64,000 nucleotides of DNA from Haloarcula salina (GTDB taxonomy: Archaea; Halobacteriota; Halobacteria; Halobacteriales; Haloarculaceae). Positions 28,060 to 36,812 of the stretch are shown here, in pieces (within the stretch, counting starts at the first letter, position 1; each line of letters begins with the position of its first letter). The position numbers and the translations under genes were made by a program. The notes below the pieces were generated by a model. It worked only from the letters and a program-made list of their open reading frames with translations, was not told where the DNA came from and searched no databases. The DNA lies in assembly GCF_010119195.1 (NCBI RefSeq), contig NZ_WRXL01000005.1:248001-312000 (forward strand). Direction: 5' to 3'.

Positions 28060-29208
28060 ATGGGAGAAGTCAACCTCACGGACGTTCGCAAAGAGTACGA
28101 AGACGTCGTCGCCGTCGAAGGGATGGACCTGACCATCGAGGACGGAGAGTTCGTCACGCTGGTCGGGCCATCCGGCTGTGGGAAGTCGACCACCCTGGAG
28201 ACCATCTCCGGGCTGACGACGCCCACGAGCGGCACGATCGAGATCGCCGGCAGAGACGTGACCACCAAGCCGCCGAAGGACCGCAACATCGCGATGGTGT
28301 TCCAGAACATCGCGCTGTTCCCGCACATGACCGTCTACGAGAACATCAGCTTCGGGCTGCGACTGCGGAACTTCGACAAGGAGGAGATCGACCGCCGGGT
28401 CGAGAACGCCGTCGAGATCGTCCAGCTGGAGGGGATGCTCGACCGCAGCCCCGACGAGCTCTCGGGCGGCCAGCAACAGCGCGTCGGCATCGCCCGCGCC
28501 ATCGTGCGCGAGCCGGACGTGTTCCTGATGGACGAGCCGCTGGCGAATCTGGACGCCAAGCTCCGCGTCGCGATGCGGACCGAGATCCAGCGCCTCCAGA
28601 AGGAACTGGGCATCACTTCGGTGTACGTCACGCACGATCAGGAGGAGGCGATGACGATGTCCGACCGCATCGCCATCATCAACGACGGCCAACTCCAGCA
28701 GTGCTCGCCGCCGCTCGAGTGTTACAACCGCCCGGTCAACACCTTCGTCGCACAGTTCATCGGAAGCCCCTCGATGAACCTCTTCGACGGCCAAGTGGCC
28801 GGCGAGGCCCTCGACGTGGGCGACTTCAGCGTCGCGTACGACACGACAGGGACGCCGCTCGTGGACGGCGACCGGGTGACCCTGGGCGTCCGCCCCGAGG
28901 ACATCTACCTCGCCGACGACGCCGGCGACATCGCGCATCCGAGCACGCCGGTCGCGGTGACCGTCGACGTGCTGGAGCCCGTCGGCGACCAGACCTACGC
29001 CTACCTGCTGGCCGAGACCGACGGCGAAACGACGGAGCTGCTGATGAGCATCGACCCGGACAAGGAGATCAGCGAGGACGACACGATCGAGGTCGTGTTC
29101 TCCAGAGACGACGTACACGTCTTCGACGGCGCGGGCGACGCGGTCGTCCACAGCCTCGTCGACCCCAGCGCCGCGGCCGACGACGTCACCGTCGAGGGGG
29201 AGGCCTGA
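28060..29208 (+). CDS. Sugar ABC transporter ATPase, MalK/UgpC type
   Basis: A 382-residue ATP-binding subunit. Walker A GPSGCGKST is at residues 36-44, the Q-loop at VFQNIALFPHM, the signature LSGGQQQR at 134-141, and Walker B FLMDEPLANLD around 155-165, followed by the switch His in YVTHDQEE. Residues from about 240 onward form the OB-fold regulatory domain typical of MalK-type ATPases (LGVRPEDIYLADD). Such ATPases can serve several importers, but the operon position ties this one to the preceding permeases. Confidence 0.95.
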   Translation: MGEVNLTDVRKEYEDVVAVEGMDLTIEDGEFVTLVGPSGCGKSTTLETISGLTTPTSGTIEIAGRDVTTKPPKDRNIAMVFQNIALFPHMTVYENISFGLRLRNFDKEEIDRRVENAVEIVQLEGMLDRSPDELSGGQQQRVGIARAIVREPDVFLMDEPLANLDAKLRVAMRTEIQRLQKELGITSVYVTHDQEEAMTMSDRIAIINDGQLQQCSPPLECYNRPVNTFVAQFIGSPSMNLFDGQVAGEALDVGDFSVAYDTTGTPLVDGDRVTLGVRPEDIYLADDAGDIAHPSTPVAVTVDVLEPVGDQTYAYLLAETDGETTELLMSIDPDKEISEDDTIEVVFSRDDVHVFDGAGDAVVHSLVDPSAAADDVTVEGEA

Positions 29209-29209
29209 G

Positions 29210-29377
29210 ATGCCGACGCTCACGGGGCTGGCGTACCTCGTCGCGATGACGCTGCTGTTTGGCCTCTGGATCTACGGCGCGGTGTCGCTGTACTTCGACC
29301 TGCGCCACCGGTTCCTCCCTCGACTGCTGGGCTGGCTCCGGGAGCGGCGCAACACCGATCGACGCCAGCTCGTGTAG
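29210..29377 (+). CDS. 55-residue single-span membrane protein in the ABC operon
   Basis: A small frame starting one base after the ATPase stop. It begins MPTLTGLAYLVAMTLLFGLW, with one hydrophobic helix at about residues 5-28. A very basic tail follows, with RHRFLPRLLGWLRERRNTDR, unusual in this acidic proteome. One helix plus a positive tail suggests an N-out, C-in topology. The tight spacing says it is co-transcribed with the importer. It could be an accessory subunit or assembly factor; no family is recognised. Confidence 0.65.
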   Translation: MPTLTGLAYLVAMTLLFGLWIYGAVSLYFDLRHRFLPRLLGWLRERRNTDRRQLV

Positions 29378-29420
29378 CACCGGGCGGCCACCGCCCTGCT
29401 TCTCGGGCCCGTCATATCAG

Positions 29421-29437
29421 TTTTCCAGCTAGTTTTC
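29421..29437 (+). terminator. T-rich terminator after the ABC operon
   Basis: Two T4 tracts (TTTT at 29421-29424 and 29433-29436) follow the last gene of the operon by about 45-60 bases. Archaeal transcription ends at T-rich tracts without needing a hairpin, so this is the likely end of the importer mRNA. Confidence 0.4.
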
Positions 29438-29519
29438 ACTGCACGACACCGAAAGGATTCGTCCTGACGTATCAGCGAGAACCGAAAGAAATAACCGCTC
29501 CGGCGGTGATCGAGTACTC

Positions 29520-30329
29520 ATGAGCGACGTACCAGCCATCGGTCTCGGCACCTGGCAGAACACCGACCCGGAAACGTGCGCGGAGAGCGTCCGAACCGCC
29601 CTGGAAGTGGGCTACCGACACATCGACACGGCGCAGTACTACGGGAACGAAGAAGCCGTCGGCGAGGGCATCGCCCGGGCCGACGTCCCCCGCGAAGAGG
29701 TGTTCGTCGGCTCGAAGGTCCACGCGGAGAAGTTCGGACTCGCCCACGACGAGGTCATCGAGGGCCTCGAAGTGACGCTCGACCGCCTGGGGCTAGATAG
29801 ACTCGACCTGCTGTACGTCCACTGGCCGGTCGGGAACTACGACGCCGCCGAGACGCTGCCGGCCTTCGACGAACTTCGGGAGCAAGGCCGTATCGACCAC
29901 GTCGGCGTCTGTAACTTCAGCACGGAACTGCTGAACGAGGCGATGGATCACCTCGATTCGCCGCTGGTGGCCCACCAGGCCGAGACCCATCCCCTGCTCC
30001 AGCAGGACGACCTCGTCGCCCACGCCCAGGAACACGGCTACACCCACATCGCGTACTCGCCGCTCGCGCGCGGCGACGTCTTCGACGTGCCCGAGATCAC
30101 CGACATCGCCGAGAAGCACGGCGTCAGCGCGTCACAGGTCAGCCTCGCGTGGCTCCTCGCGCGCGAGAACGTCAGCGTCGTCCCGAAGGCCACCGGCGAG
30201 GCCCACATCCGCGACAACTTCGGCGCGCTCGACCTCGAACTCGACGGCGAAGACGTCGATCGGATTCGAGGTATCGAGCGCGAGGAGCGCTTCGTCTCGC
30301 GCGACGGCGCGCCGTGGCTCGACGCCTGA
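29520..30329 (+). CDS. Aldo/keto reductase
   Basis: A 269-residue NAD(P)H-dependent oxidoreductase. The catalytic tetrad is visible: Asp36 and Tyr41 in GYRHIDTAQYYGNE, Lys66 in VGSKVHAE, and His101 in LLYVHWPVG. The cofactor-binding end carries VVPKATGEAHIRDNFGA. AKRs of this size reduce sugar aldehydes or ketones. It sits between the sugar importer and the Gfo/Idh oxidoreductase, so a step in uronic-acid or keto-sugar reduction is plausible. Confidence 0.92.
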   Translation: MSDVPAIGLGTWQNTDPETCAESVRTALEVGYRHIDTAQYYGNEEAVGEGIARADVPREEVFVGSKVHAEKFGLAHDEVIEGLEVTLDRLGLDRLDLLYVHWPVGNYDAAETLPAFDELREQGRIDHVGVCNFSTELLNEAMDHLDSPLVAHQAETHPLLQQDDLVAHAQEHGYTHIAYSPLARGDVFDVPEITDIAEKHGVSASQVSLAWLLARENVSVVPKATGEAHIRDNFGALDLELDGEDVDRIRGIEREERFVSRDGAPWLDA

Positions 30330-30463
30330 ACAGCGGTCGCAACGCAGCGGCGGTCCGTTTTCGAAACGACGACTCCGTTCGGTAGCGCTCGCACTGTTCG
30401 GGCGGGAAGGCGCTGTCGAGGCGAGCGGTCACCAGACGCGGTCGAACGCCGAAAACCAGTCCG

Positions 30464-31561
30464 TTACCAGGACGTGATGGAGATCTCGCGAAGCGGCTGG
30501 GCCAGCGGGATGTCCACCGACGCGCCGGTGTAGTGCGAGAGGTAGAAGCCGACGATGATCTCGAGCGACCGGGCGGCCTCCGTCCCGGGCGAGTAGTTCT
30601 CCTCCTCGCCGTTGAGGAGGTCTTCGACGTGAGTCGCCGCGTTCGCGAACGACCGCTCGTAGTCGTCCTCCCACGTCCACGCGCCGTCGATGCCGGGCAG
30701 CGACTGCTCGACGTGCTCGCCGTCTTCGAGCGACCAGTAGCGCCACTCGCCGTCGTCGTTGTTCATGTACAGCTTCCCCTCGGTCCCGATGAAGTTCAGC
30801 GTCATCGAGGACACGTCGCGAGGGATCGTACAGTCGACGGTGACGAACGAGCCGTCGTCCATCACGACGTGGCCGCCGCCGCCGGCGTCGACCACGTCCT
30901 GGGCCGCGTCGAGGGACTCGACGGCCTCGTTCTCGCCGTTGATGTACCCGCTGACCTCCGAGGCCCGGGCGTCGAGCAGGTAGATCAGCGTATCGAGCAC
31001 GTGCGTGGAGTTGCGCATCAGTTCCATGCGGTACTGCGTGCTGACGGACACGACCTCGCCGAGGATGTCCCGGTCGTGGATGAGGTCGTAGAGGCGCTGG
31101 AGCTTGTCCGTGAACCGAAACGAGTGATTGACGACCAGTTCGGTGTCCGTCTCCTCGCAGACGTCGACCATCTCCTCTGCGGCGGTGACCTGCGAGGCGA
31201 TGGGCTTCTCGCACCAGATAACGTCGGGATCGGCCGCCGACTGCGCGGCGTCGACCGTGTGCTCGTGGTGGAGAAACGACGGCGTGCAGACCGAGACCAC
31301 GTCTAAGTCCTCCGCGGCGAGCATCGCCTCGTGGCCGACGTACTGGCGCTCGGCCGGGATGTCCCACGCGCTGCCGAACGTCGCCAGTTTCTCCTCGTCC
31401 ACGTCTGCCACCGCGACGAGTTCGATGTCGTCGGTGCTCGCGTAGCCGCCGGCGTGGCTCGCGTCGATCTTCTCCGTGCCGATCGCGTCCTCGTCGTGCA
31501 TCCCGAGGATACCCATTCCCGCGATTCCGCCCGTTCCGATTACGCCTGCTCGATATGTCAT
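30464..31561 (-). CDS. Gfo/Idh/MocA-family oxidoreductase
   Basis: A 365-residue NAD(P)-dependent sugar dehydrogenase. The N-terminal Rossmann motif is GVIGTGGIAGMG at residues 6-17, and the family's catalytic Lys is in CEKPIA (Lys119). The C-terminal beta-sheet domain follows (LNFIGTEGKLYMNNDD). I chose the ATG at 31561, giving the motif at the expected distance from the N-terminus; an ATG at 31588 is possible. The substrate is probably a sugar or sugar acid derived from the imported oligosaccharide. Confidence 0.92.
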   Translation of the reverse strand: MTYRAGVIGTGGIAGMGILGMHDEDAIGTEKIDASHAGGYASTDDIELVAVADVDEEKLATFGSAWDIPAERQYVGHEAMLAAEDLDVVSVCTPSFLHHEHTVDAAQSAADPDVIWCEKPIASQVTAAEEMVDVCEETDTELVVNHSFRFTDKLQRLYDLIHDRDILGEVVSVSTQYRMELMRNSTHVLDTLIYLLDARASEVSGYINGENEAVESLDAAQDVVDAGGGGHVVMDDGSFVTVDCTIPRDVSSMTLNFIGTEGKLYMNNDDGEWRYWSLEDGEHVEQSLPGIDGAWTWEDDYERSFANAATHVEDLLNGEEENYSPGTEAARSLEIIVGFYLSHYTGASVDIPLAQPLREISITSW

Positions 31562-31679
31562 GGCTGTGTGAGTGCCGCCGCTGGGCACAGACGCGGCTCG
31601 GTCGATAGCCGCTCCGCTGCCGAGACGGTCCGCTGCCCGTGACGGTCGGTCTCCGTGGATAACACATCACTAGCAATCC

Positions 31680-31687
31680 TTATAAAT
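31680..31687 (-). promoter_or_regulatory. TATA-like box upstream of the Gfo/Idh gene
   Basis: ATTTATAA on the minus strand, in the low-GC patch between two minus-strand genes. It lies about 120 bases before the Gfo/Idh ATG at 31561, so if used it implies a leader of roughly 95 bases, long for this organism. No nearer box is evident. Confidence 0.4.
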
Positions 31688-31754
31688 CTTTGAGTGTGCC
31701 GGCGATTCCCGACGGACAATCGGCCCTGTGCGACGGGGAGAAACGACCGGGGGG

Positions 31755-33104
31755 CTACTCCCGAAGGGACGGCGCGGCGAACTGGCCGTCGTCGAACTCG
31801 ATAGGGGACGGGTCCTCGACGACGCGGAGGTCGTCGCGGTCGCGGGCGGCGTCGACCAGCGCCGGCGAGGCGTACAACTGCTGGAGATGCATCGTGTCGG
31901 CGGCGCGCAGCACCCGGACGGTGTCGGTGTCGACGACGCCGATGGTCGAGAGCGCGGCGACCAGGCCGGCGCGGTCGGTCTCGACCACCGGCGGGAGCTT
32001 CACGCCGCGAATCGTGCTGGCGGTGAGCGCGTTGATGAGCGAGGTCTGGGCGTCGAGTTCGGCGGCGACGGCCTCGTGGACGATGTCCGCCGACCCCATC
32101 CCCATGGCGTTGCCGTGGGTCGCCTCGGTCAGCCCGCGGGTGTAGATGCGTTTGATATCCGGTTTTTCCGGGGCGGGCTCGTTGATCGAGAACGGACGGC
32201 GCCCGATGACGTTCGTGTCCAGCCCCTGCCCGCTGATCTCCTTGCCCTGGCGGTCGAACACCACGAGGTCGAGTTCCTCGAAGGGGAGTTTGGGCATCAG
32301 GTCGTAGGCCAGTTCCAGCAGTTCGCGCTCGCGGTCGAGAAAGCCCGACGGCGGAACGCCCTCGATGAGCGTGGTCTCGTCGCGCTGGTCCTCGACGAGC
32401 GCGACGCCGCCGACGACCGGCAGTTCGTCGAGCAACTGTCCGGTTATCTCGGGGATCATCTTCCGGAACGACCAGTCGACGGCCCACTTGTGGGCGATCT
32501 GTGCGCCGCGCTGCTTGCCCATCCCGATGACGAGCATCTTCGAGAGCCCGCTCTCGACGGAGCCGTCGAAGTCCGTGTGGGGCTTGACGCGGTTGATCGG
32601 CACGATGGCGTCGGCCTCGACGGCGTTGGCGTCGGCGACGACCGGCACGTCCCGGTCCGGGGTCCGCCCGACCTCGACGACCTCCATGCTCGATCGGATC
32701 TCACAGTCGATGGTCGACTCCGTCACGCCGAGTTCGTTCAGCATCTCGCGCTGGCCCTCGCCGGTCGCGCCGCCGTGGCTCCCCATCGCGGGGAACACGA
32801 ACGGCTCGTAGCCGGCGTCTCTGACCGCCTCGACGACGCCGCCGACGATGGTCGAGAGATTCGCGATGCCGCGGCTGCCGACGCCCAGCGCGACCTCCCC
32901 GCCGTCGGGCACGTCGGCGAACGACAGGGACTCGACGGCCCGCGCAGCGTGGGCCGCGACCTCCCCGGGCGGAATCGGGTCGGTCTCCCAGACCTGTTCG
33001 ATGACCCCCAGTTCCGGGAGCGGCGGGTCGCCGCAGGCCTCGACGATGGTGTCTTCCGGGACGGACAGCGCTCGCGCCGCTCTCTCCTGTTCGCTTGCGT
33101 CCAT
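31755..33104 (-). CDS. LarA-type nickel-dependent 2-hydroxyacid racemase/epimerase homologue
   Basis: A 449-residue protein of the lactate racemase (LarA) superfamily. His110 in AMGSHGGATGEGQ, His176 in NRVKPHTDFDG, Lys189 in GLSKMLVIGMGK and His205 in AQIAHKW are the best candidates for the LarA catalytic His pair, the Lys that carries the nickel-pincer cofactor and the nickel-ligand His; the His110-His176 and Lys189-His205 spacings equal those in lactate racemase (66 and 16). Known homologues include lactate, malate and other hydroxyacid racemases and a gluconate 2-epimerase. Its carbohydrate setting favours an aldonic or uronic acid epimerase. Confidence 0.85.
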   Translation of the reverse strand: MDASEQERAARALSVPEDTIVEACGDPPLPELGVIEQVWETDPIPPGEVAAHAARAVESLSFADVPDGGEVALGVGSRGIANLSTIVGGVVEAVRDAGYEPFVFPAMGSHGGATGEGQREMLNELGVTESTIDCEIRSSMEVVEVGRTPDRDVPVVADANAVEADAIVPINRVKPHTDFDGSVESGLSKMLVIGMGKQRGAQIAHKWAVDWSFRKMIPEITGQLLDELPVVGGVALVEDQRDETTLIEGVPPSGFLDRERELLELAYDLMPKLPFEELDLVVFDRQGKEISGQGLDTNVIGRRPFSINEPAPEKPDIKRIYTRGLTEATHGNAMGMGSADIVHEAVAAELDAQTSLINALTASTIRGVKLPPVVETDRAGLVAALSTIGVVDTDTVRVLRAADTMHLQQLYASPALVDAARDRDDLRVVEDPSPIEFDDGQFAAPSLRE

Positions 33105-33127
33105 ACACGTCGTATCGGTTCGTCGGC

Positions 33128-33136
33128 CTATAAAAC
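33128..33136 (-). promoter_or_regulatory. TATA box of the LarA-type gene
   Basis: GTTTTATAG on the minus strand, centred about 28 bases before the ATG at 33104. This fits a leaderless transcript and makes it likely that the LarA-type gene has its own promoter even though the GH105 gene lies just upstream on the same strand. Confidence 0.6.
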
Positions 33137-33183
33137 GTGGTCCTCGTCGGTCGAGCGCCCCGGAGCCGCTCGCGACCGATCCC

Positions 33184-34257
33184 TCACTGCCGGTCGCTGT
33201 CCGCCGCCATGAGGTACCAGCCCTGCCCGTAGGGCGTCACGGTCAGCGGCGCTTCAGGGCCGCCGGGGGGACCGGCCACGCGATTGACGTTGCCCTCGTC
33301 GTCGACGACGCGCGTCACGGCGTCGAGCGCGTCGGCCGCCGCCTCGCCGTAGGTCGCCTCGTCGAGGTGTCCGAGGTCGATGCCGCGGTTGAACGCGTAC
33401 GCGAACATCAGCGTCCCGGAGGATTCGAGCGGCGTGTCCGGGTCGTCCACGAGGTTGTGCCAGAAGCCGCTGCCGTCCTGAAGCGGGAGCAGCGACGCGC
33501 AGTGGTCGCTGAACTGCTCGGCGAGGTCGTCGCGGCGCGCGTGCTCGTCGGGCAGTCGGTCGAGGATCTCGACGGCCGCCGCGGCGGCCCAGCCGTTCCC
33601 CCGGGCCCAGAAGGTCCCCTGGGGGTAGTGGTCCGGCCGTTCGACCCAGATGTGGCGGAACAGGCCGGTCCGCGGGTCCCGGAGGTGCTCGGCGTGGACC
33701 TCGTACTGTTCGACGGCCTCGTCGTGGGCCGCCGGCTCGTCGGCGGCCTCGGCGTAGCGGCTGAAGAAGGGACACATCATGTACGCCGAGTCGATCCACA
33801 GCGACTTGATGCCGGCCACCTCGGGGTCGTGGTGGGGGATGCCGCCCGTCTCCGTCCGGTCGACGGACAGGAGCCACTCGTACTCGTTTCGGGCCGCGTC
33901 GAGGTAGCGCTCGTCGCCCGTCCGCTCGTAGAAGTCGAGCACGCCGTGGCCGATGGCGGTCGTGTTGTTCGTGTTCATGCACTTCTTGACCGTCAGGTCC
34001 CAGCTGGCCTCGTACTCCCGGCCGTGGCTGAACACCTCGATGGGATAGCTCGGGCCGTAGCCCAGCTGACCGTCGTCGTCCTGCGTCGCGACGGCCGTGT
34101 CGACGAGTGTTCGGGCTGTCTGGACCGACGGCTCGCTTCCCTCGGACAACAGTCCGTTGATGGCGACGCCGGTGATCCACGACTTGCCGTCGAGGTCGAG
34201 CGACCGGAGTTGCGATGCGACGCGTGCCGCTGAAGGTGTGGGTTCGTCTATCGACAT
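33184..34257 (-). CDS. GH105/GH88-type unsaturated glycuronyl hydrolase
   Basis: A 357-residue enzyme of the (alpha/alpha)6-barrel families GH105/GH88, which remove the unsaturated uronic acid left at the end of oligosaccharides by polysaccharide lyases. Key motifs: WIDSAYM with Asp156 (the presumed catalytic Asp of YteR-type enzymes), TFWARGNGWAAAA at about 215-227, DGSGFWHNLVDD, and the C-terminal TPYGQGWYLMA. There is no signal peptide, so it acts on imported oligosaccharides. Start at 34257 chosen; a TATA-like TTTTAG lies about 33 bases upstream. It strongly suggests that the neighbouring importer takes up pectin- or rhamnogalacturonan-type fragments. Confidence 0.9.
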   Translation of the reverse strand: MSIDEPTPSAARVASQLRSLDLDGKSWITGVAINGLLSEGSEPSVQTARTLVDTAVATQDDDGQLGYGPSYPIEVFSHGREYEASWDLTVKKCMNTNNTTAIGHGVLDFYERTGDERYLDAARNEYEWLLSVDRTETGGIPHHDPEVAGIKSLWIDSAYMMCPFFSRYAEAADEPAAHDEAVEQYEVHAEHLRDPRTGLFRHIWVERPDHYPQGTFWARGNGWAAAAAVEILDRLPDEHARRDDLAEQFSDHCASLLPLQDGSGFWHNLVDDPDTPLESSGTLMFAYAFNRGIDLGHLDEATYGEAAADALDAVTRVVDDEGNVNRVAGPPGGPEAPLTVTPYGQGWYLMAADSDRQ

Positions 34258-34824
34258 CTGCTCGGTGTCTGTGCTTGCCACCCAGCCGACTAAAAGGTAT
34301 GCGTACGACTCTCGCGCCTGTGGTCTCCTCATCTTTCAGAGACTCCGAGAGATCCGAGGAAAGCTGGATCGATTTTGATTTTTCTCTCTAATTTATATAC
34401 GTGAATTCTAATATATGTATGCAAAATTGGATATATCGTAATGATTAGGCTCAATAGAGATAGATCTCGGGGCGATATCGAAGTAAGTACCATTGTATTC
34501 GACTATTCTGAATCTACCAAACGGGGTAAAGAGCGGTTCTGATACAGCGAGTACGCGGCCCGAGACGCAGTCTCAAACGAGCGATCCGCGTGACTGCCAG
34601 CGGTTTCACAAAATTTTTGCCGATCGGCTCTCGACGTTCTGAGTGGGTTCTGGTCCCCGCTTCGCTCCCCTTCGAGCCGCTCCACACATCGATTGCCCCC
34701 GGGCCCAGAACCCGGCGTTCGGATTCCGAGCGTCAGACGGTCTGGGACACGCCACGTTCGGCTGTCCCGCCGTTTTCTCTGAGTGCGACCGTCGAGTGTT
34801 CCGACCGGACCGGCGCGTCGGTGC
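34258..34824. other. 567-base intergenic region with an AT-rich block
   Basis: Between the GH105 start and the trkH stop. Bases 34370-34480 are much richer in A and T than the rest of the window (AATTTATATACGTG, ATATATGTATGC). The remaining 340 bases are GC-normal, with no convincing gene: the available frames are Arg- and Ser-rich, unlike real haloarchaeal proteins. It contains the GH105 promoter at its low-coordinate end. Confidence 0.5.
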
Positions 34825-36366
34825 TCAGGACTGCCAGTACGAGCGGGTGAGCAAGACGAGCACGGGGATGATCTCCAGCCGGCCGATCCACATCAGGAAG
34901 AACAGCAGGAGCTTCGTGCTCCGCGGGAACGGCAGGAAATTGTTCATCGGACCGACGAGACCGACGCCAGGCCCGACGTTGCCCAGCGTGGCGGCGACCG
35001 CGCTCGTCGCTTCGAAGGCGGTCAGGTCCCCGCCCGGAACGCCGACGACGACCACGGCCAGCGTCGCGACGGCGAAGATGAGGATGTAGAGAGCGGTGAA
35101 CGCGTGGATTCCGCGAACCGCAGTCTCGTCGATGACCTGGTCACCGAGGCGCACCGGTCTGACGGCCTCGGGGTGTATCGTCGTGAAGAGCTCCCGGCGG
35201 AGCGATTTCAGGATCACGATCCACCTGACGACCTTTATGCTGCCGCCGGTGCTGCCGGCGGACCCGCCGACGAACATGCCGAAGAGCAGGACGTACTGCG
35301 CGTGGTTCCCCCAGTTGTTGAAGTCCATGCTCGCGTACCCGGTCGTCGTCACGATGGACGCGACCTGGAAGGCGGCGTGCCTGAGCGACGGTTCGAGCGC
35401 GCCCGTGAGCGCCGCGAATCCGGGCGTCGCGTAGAGGAGGCCGGTGACGAGCGCCGTGAGGATGCCGATCGCGCCCAGATAGCCCCTGATCTCCACGTCC
35501 TCGAGCACCGTTCGGAAGTCGCGGTTCCAGAAGTGCCAGAACAGCGCGAAGTTCGTCCCGGCGGCGATCATGAACGGGATGACGAACCACTGGACGACCG
35601 CGGTGAACGCTTCGAGCGAGCGCGCCTCCGGCGAAAAGCCGCCGGTTGGCATCGTCGTGAAGCCGTGGGCGACGGCGTTGTAGAGCGTCATCTCGGGGGC
35701 CATCCCGACGGAGTGAAACACGTAGAGCCCGGCGATCTCGACGGCGGTGAGCCCGACGTACAGGCCCCAGAGGGCGCGCGCCGTCTCGGCGATCCGCGGC
35801 GTGAGCTTCTCGATTCCCGGTCCGGGCGCTTCCGCGTCCATGAGCTGTGCGCCGCCCACCGAAAGTTCGGGGAGGATTGCGATCGCCAGGACGACGATTC
35901 CCATCCCACCGAGCCACTGCGTCTCCTGTCGCCACATCAGTAGCGCCCGCGAGTGGTGCTCGAAGGAGATGGTCCCCATGACGGTCGACCCCGTCGTCGT
36001 GAACCCGCTCATCGTCTCGAAGAGCGCGTTCACCGGGAATCGAAGCGTCGACTCCGCCCCGTACGCCGTCATCCAGCCCTCGACGAGGTACGGGACGGCA
36101 CCGACCACGCTGACGAGGAGCCACGTCAGGGCGACCATAAGAAACCCCTCGCGGGCACCGAGAGCCTTCGCGGGGTCACCGTGGAGCCGTTCGAGTGCCC
36201 AGCCGACCGCGAACGCGACCGCGACGCTGACGAGGAACGTCACGAGCCCTCGTCCGTAGTAGGCCGCGAGCGCGACGGGGAACAGCATCGGCACTGTGAG
36301 CCACTTCACGACGCTGCCAGCGAGACTGAAGCTCGCGCGCCAGTCGACACGTACCATCGTATTCAT
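34825..36366 (-). CDS. trkH: TrkH-type potassium uptake channel subunit
   Basis: A 513-residue membrane protein of the Trk/Ktr family. Four pore-loop repeats are visible: GFTTTGSTVMG (121-131), TMPTGGFSPE, TTTGYASMDF and ATLGNVGPGVG, each with the filter Gly. The protein starts with RVDWRASFSLAGSVVKWL; a second ATG three codons in is an alternative. Potassium is the main compatible solute in haloarchaea. TrkH needs a cytoplasmic TrkA-type gating partner; the nearby Lrp-TrkA_C protein may be one of the linked components. It follows the zinc-finger gene by 37 bases on the same strand. Confidence 0.94.
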   Translation of the reverse strand: MNTMVRVDWRASFSLAGSVVKWLTVPMLFPVALAAYYGRGLVTFLVSVAVAFAVGWALERLHGDPAKALGAREGFLMVALTWLLVSVVGAVPYLVEGWMTAYGAESTLRFPVNALFETMSGFTTTGSTVMGTISFEHHSRALLMWRQETQWLGGMGIVVLAIAILPELSVGGAQLMDAEAPGPGIEKLTPRIAETARALWGLYVGLTAVEIAGLYVFHSVGMAPEMTLYNAVAHGFTTMPTGGFSPEARSLEAFTAVVQWFVIPFMIAAGTNFALFWHFWNRDFRTVLEDVEIRGYLGAIGILTALVTGLLYATPGFAALTGALEPSLRHAAFQVASIVTTTGYASMDFNNWGNHAQYVLLFGMFVGGSAGSTGGSIKVVRWIVILKSLRRELFTTIHPEAVRPVRLGDQVIDETAVRGIHAFTALYILIFAVATLAVVVVGVPGGDLTAFEATSAVAATLGNVGPGVGLVGPMNNFLPFPRSTKLLLFFLMWIGRLEIIPVLVLLTRSYWQS

Positions 36367-36403
36367 CGGTTCCTGCGAGAGTCGTCAGCGCTCGGGACGG
36401 CCG

Positions 36404-36607
36404 TCACTCCTCGTGGACGTCGAGCGTGTGGGACCTGACCGCCCCGCACTGCGGACACTCGTGGGAGTACTCTACCACGTCGCCGTTCGTCTCGCTCCGC
36501 CAGCCTCCGTCGGCGTCCTCGTACCCGCAGTCCGGACAGACCAGCTCTTCGTGATCGTAGTACTCTCGCAGGCGTTCCAGCGCCGACCGACTGTGTTCTG
36601 TCGTCAT
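36404..36607 (-). CDS. HVO_0649-type small zinc-finger protein
   Basis: A 67-residue protein. LVCPDCGYEDADGGW and SHECPQCGAVRSH give two CxxC pairs about 27 residues apart, matching the HVO_0649 family of haloarchaeal zinc-finger proteins, which bear no assigned role. The ATG at 36607 follows an AT-rich promoter-like stretch (36650-36720). It precedes trkH in an apparent two-gene operon. Confidence 0.85.
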   Translation of the reverse strand: MTTEHSRSALERLREYYDHEELVCPDCGYEDADGGWRSETNGDVVEYSHECPQCGAVRSHTLDVHEE

Positions 36608-36812
36608 GTTCCCCCGTAACGAGAGGGAGGATAAAAATCCATCGCCACAGATTATCGAATTGCCCATCTGAATTACAATTCACTATCGAGACGGTAATAT
36701 TAGATATATTCATTTTTGTTTCGGAAACAGAAGGCACGTGGCGAGAACGACGGTGATACGGGATCGATCGCGGGGCAAGCGAGCGAGACAGGCACCGACA
36801 TTCGATCGCCGC

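Noticed and set aside
34680-34740. tRNA-like GGTTCGG/TTCCGAGCG segment
   Set aside because: T-loop consensus and stem pairing fail and no cloverleaf can be drawn.
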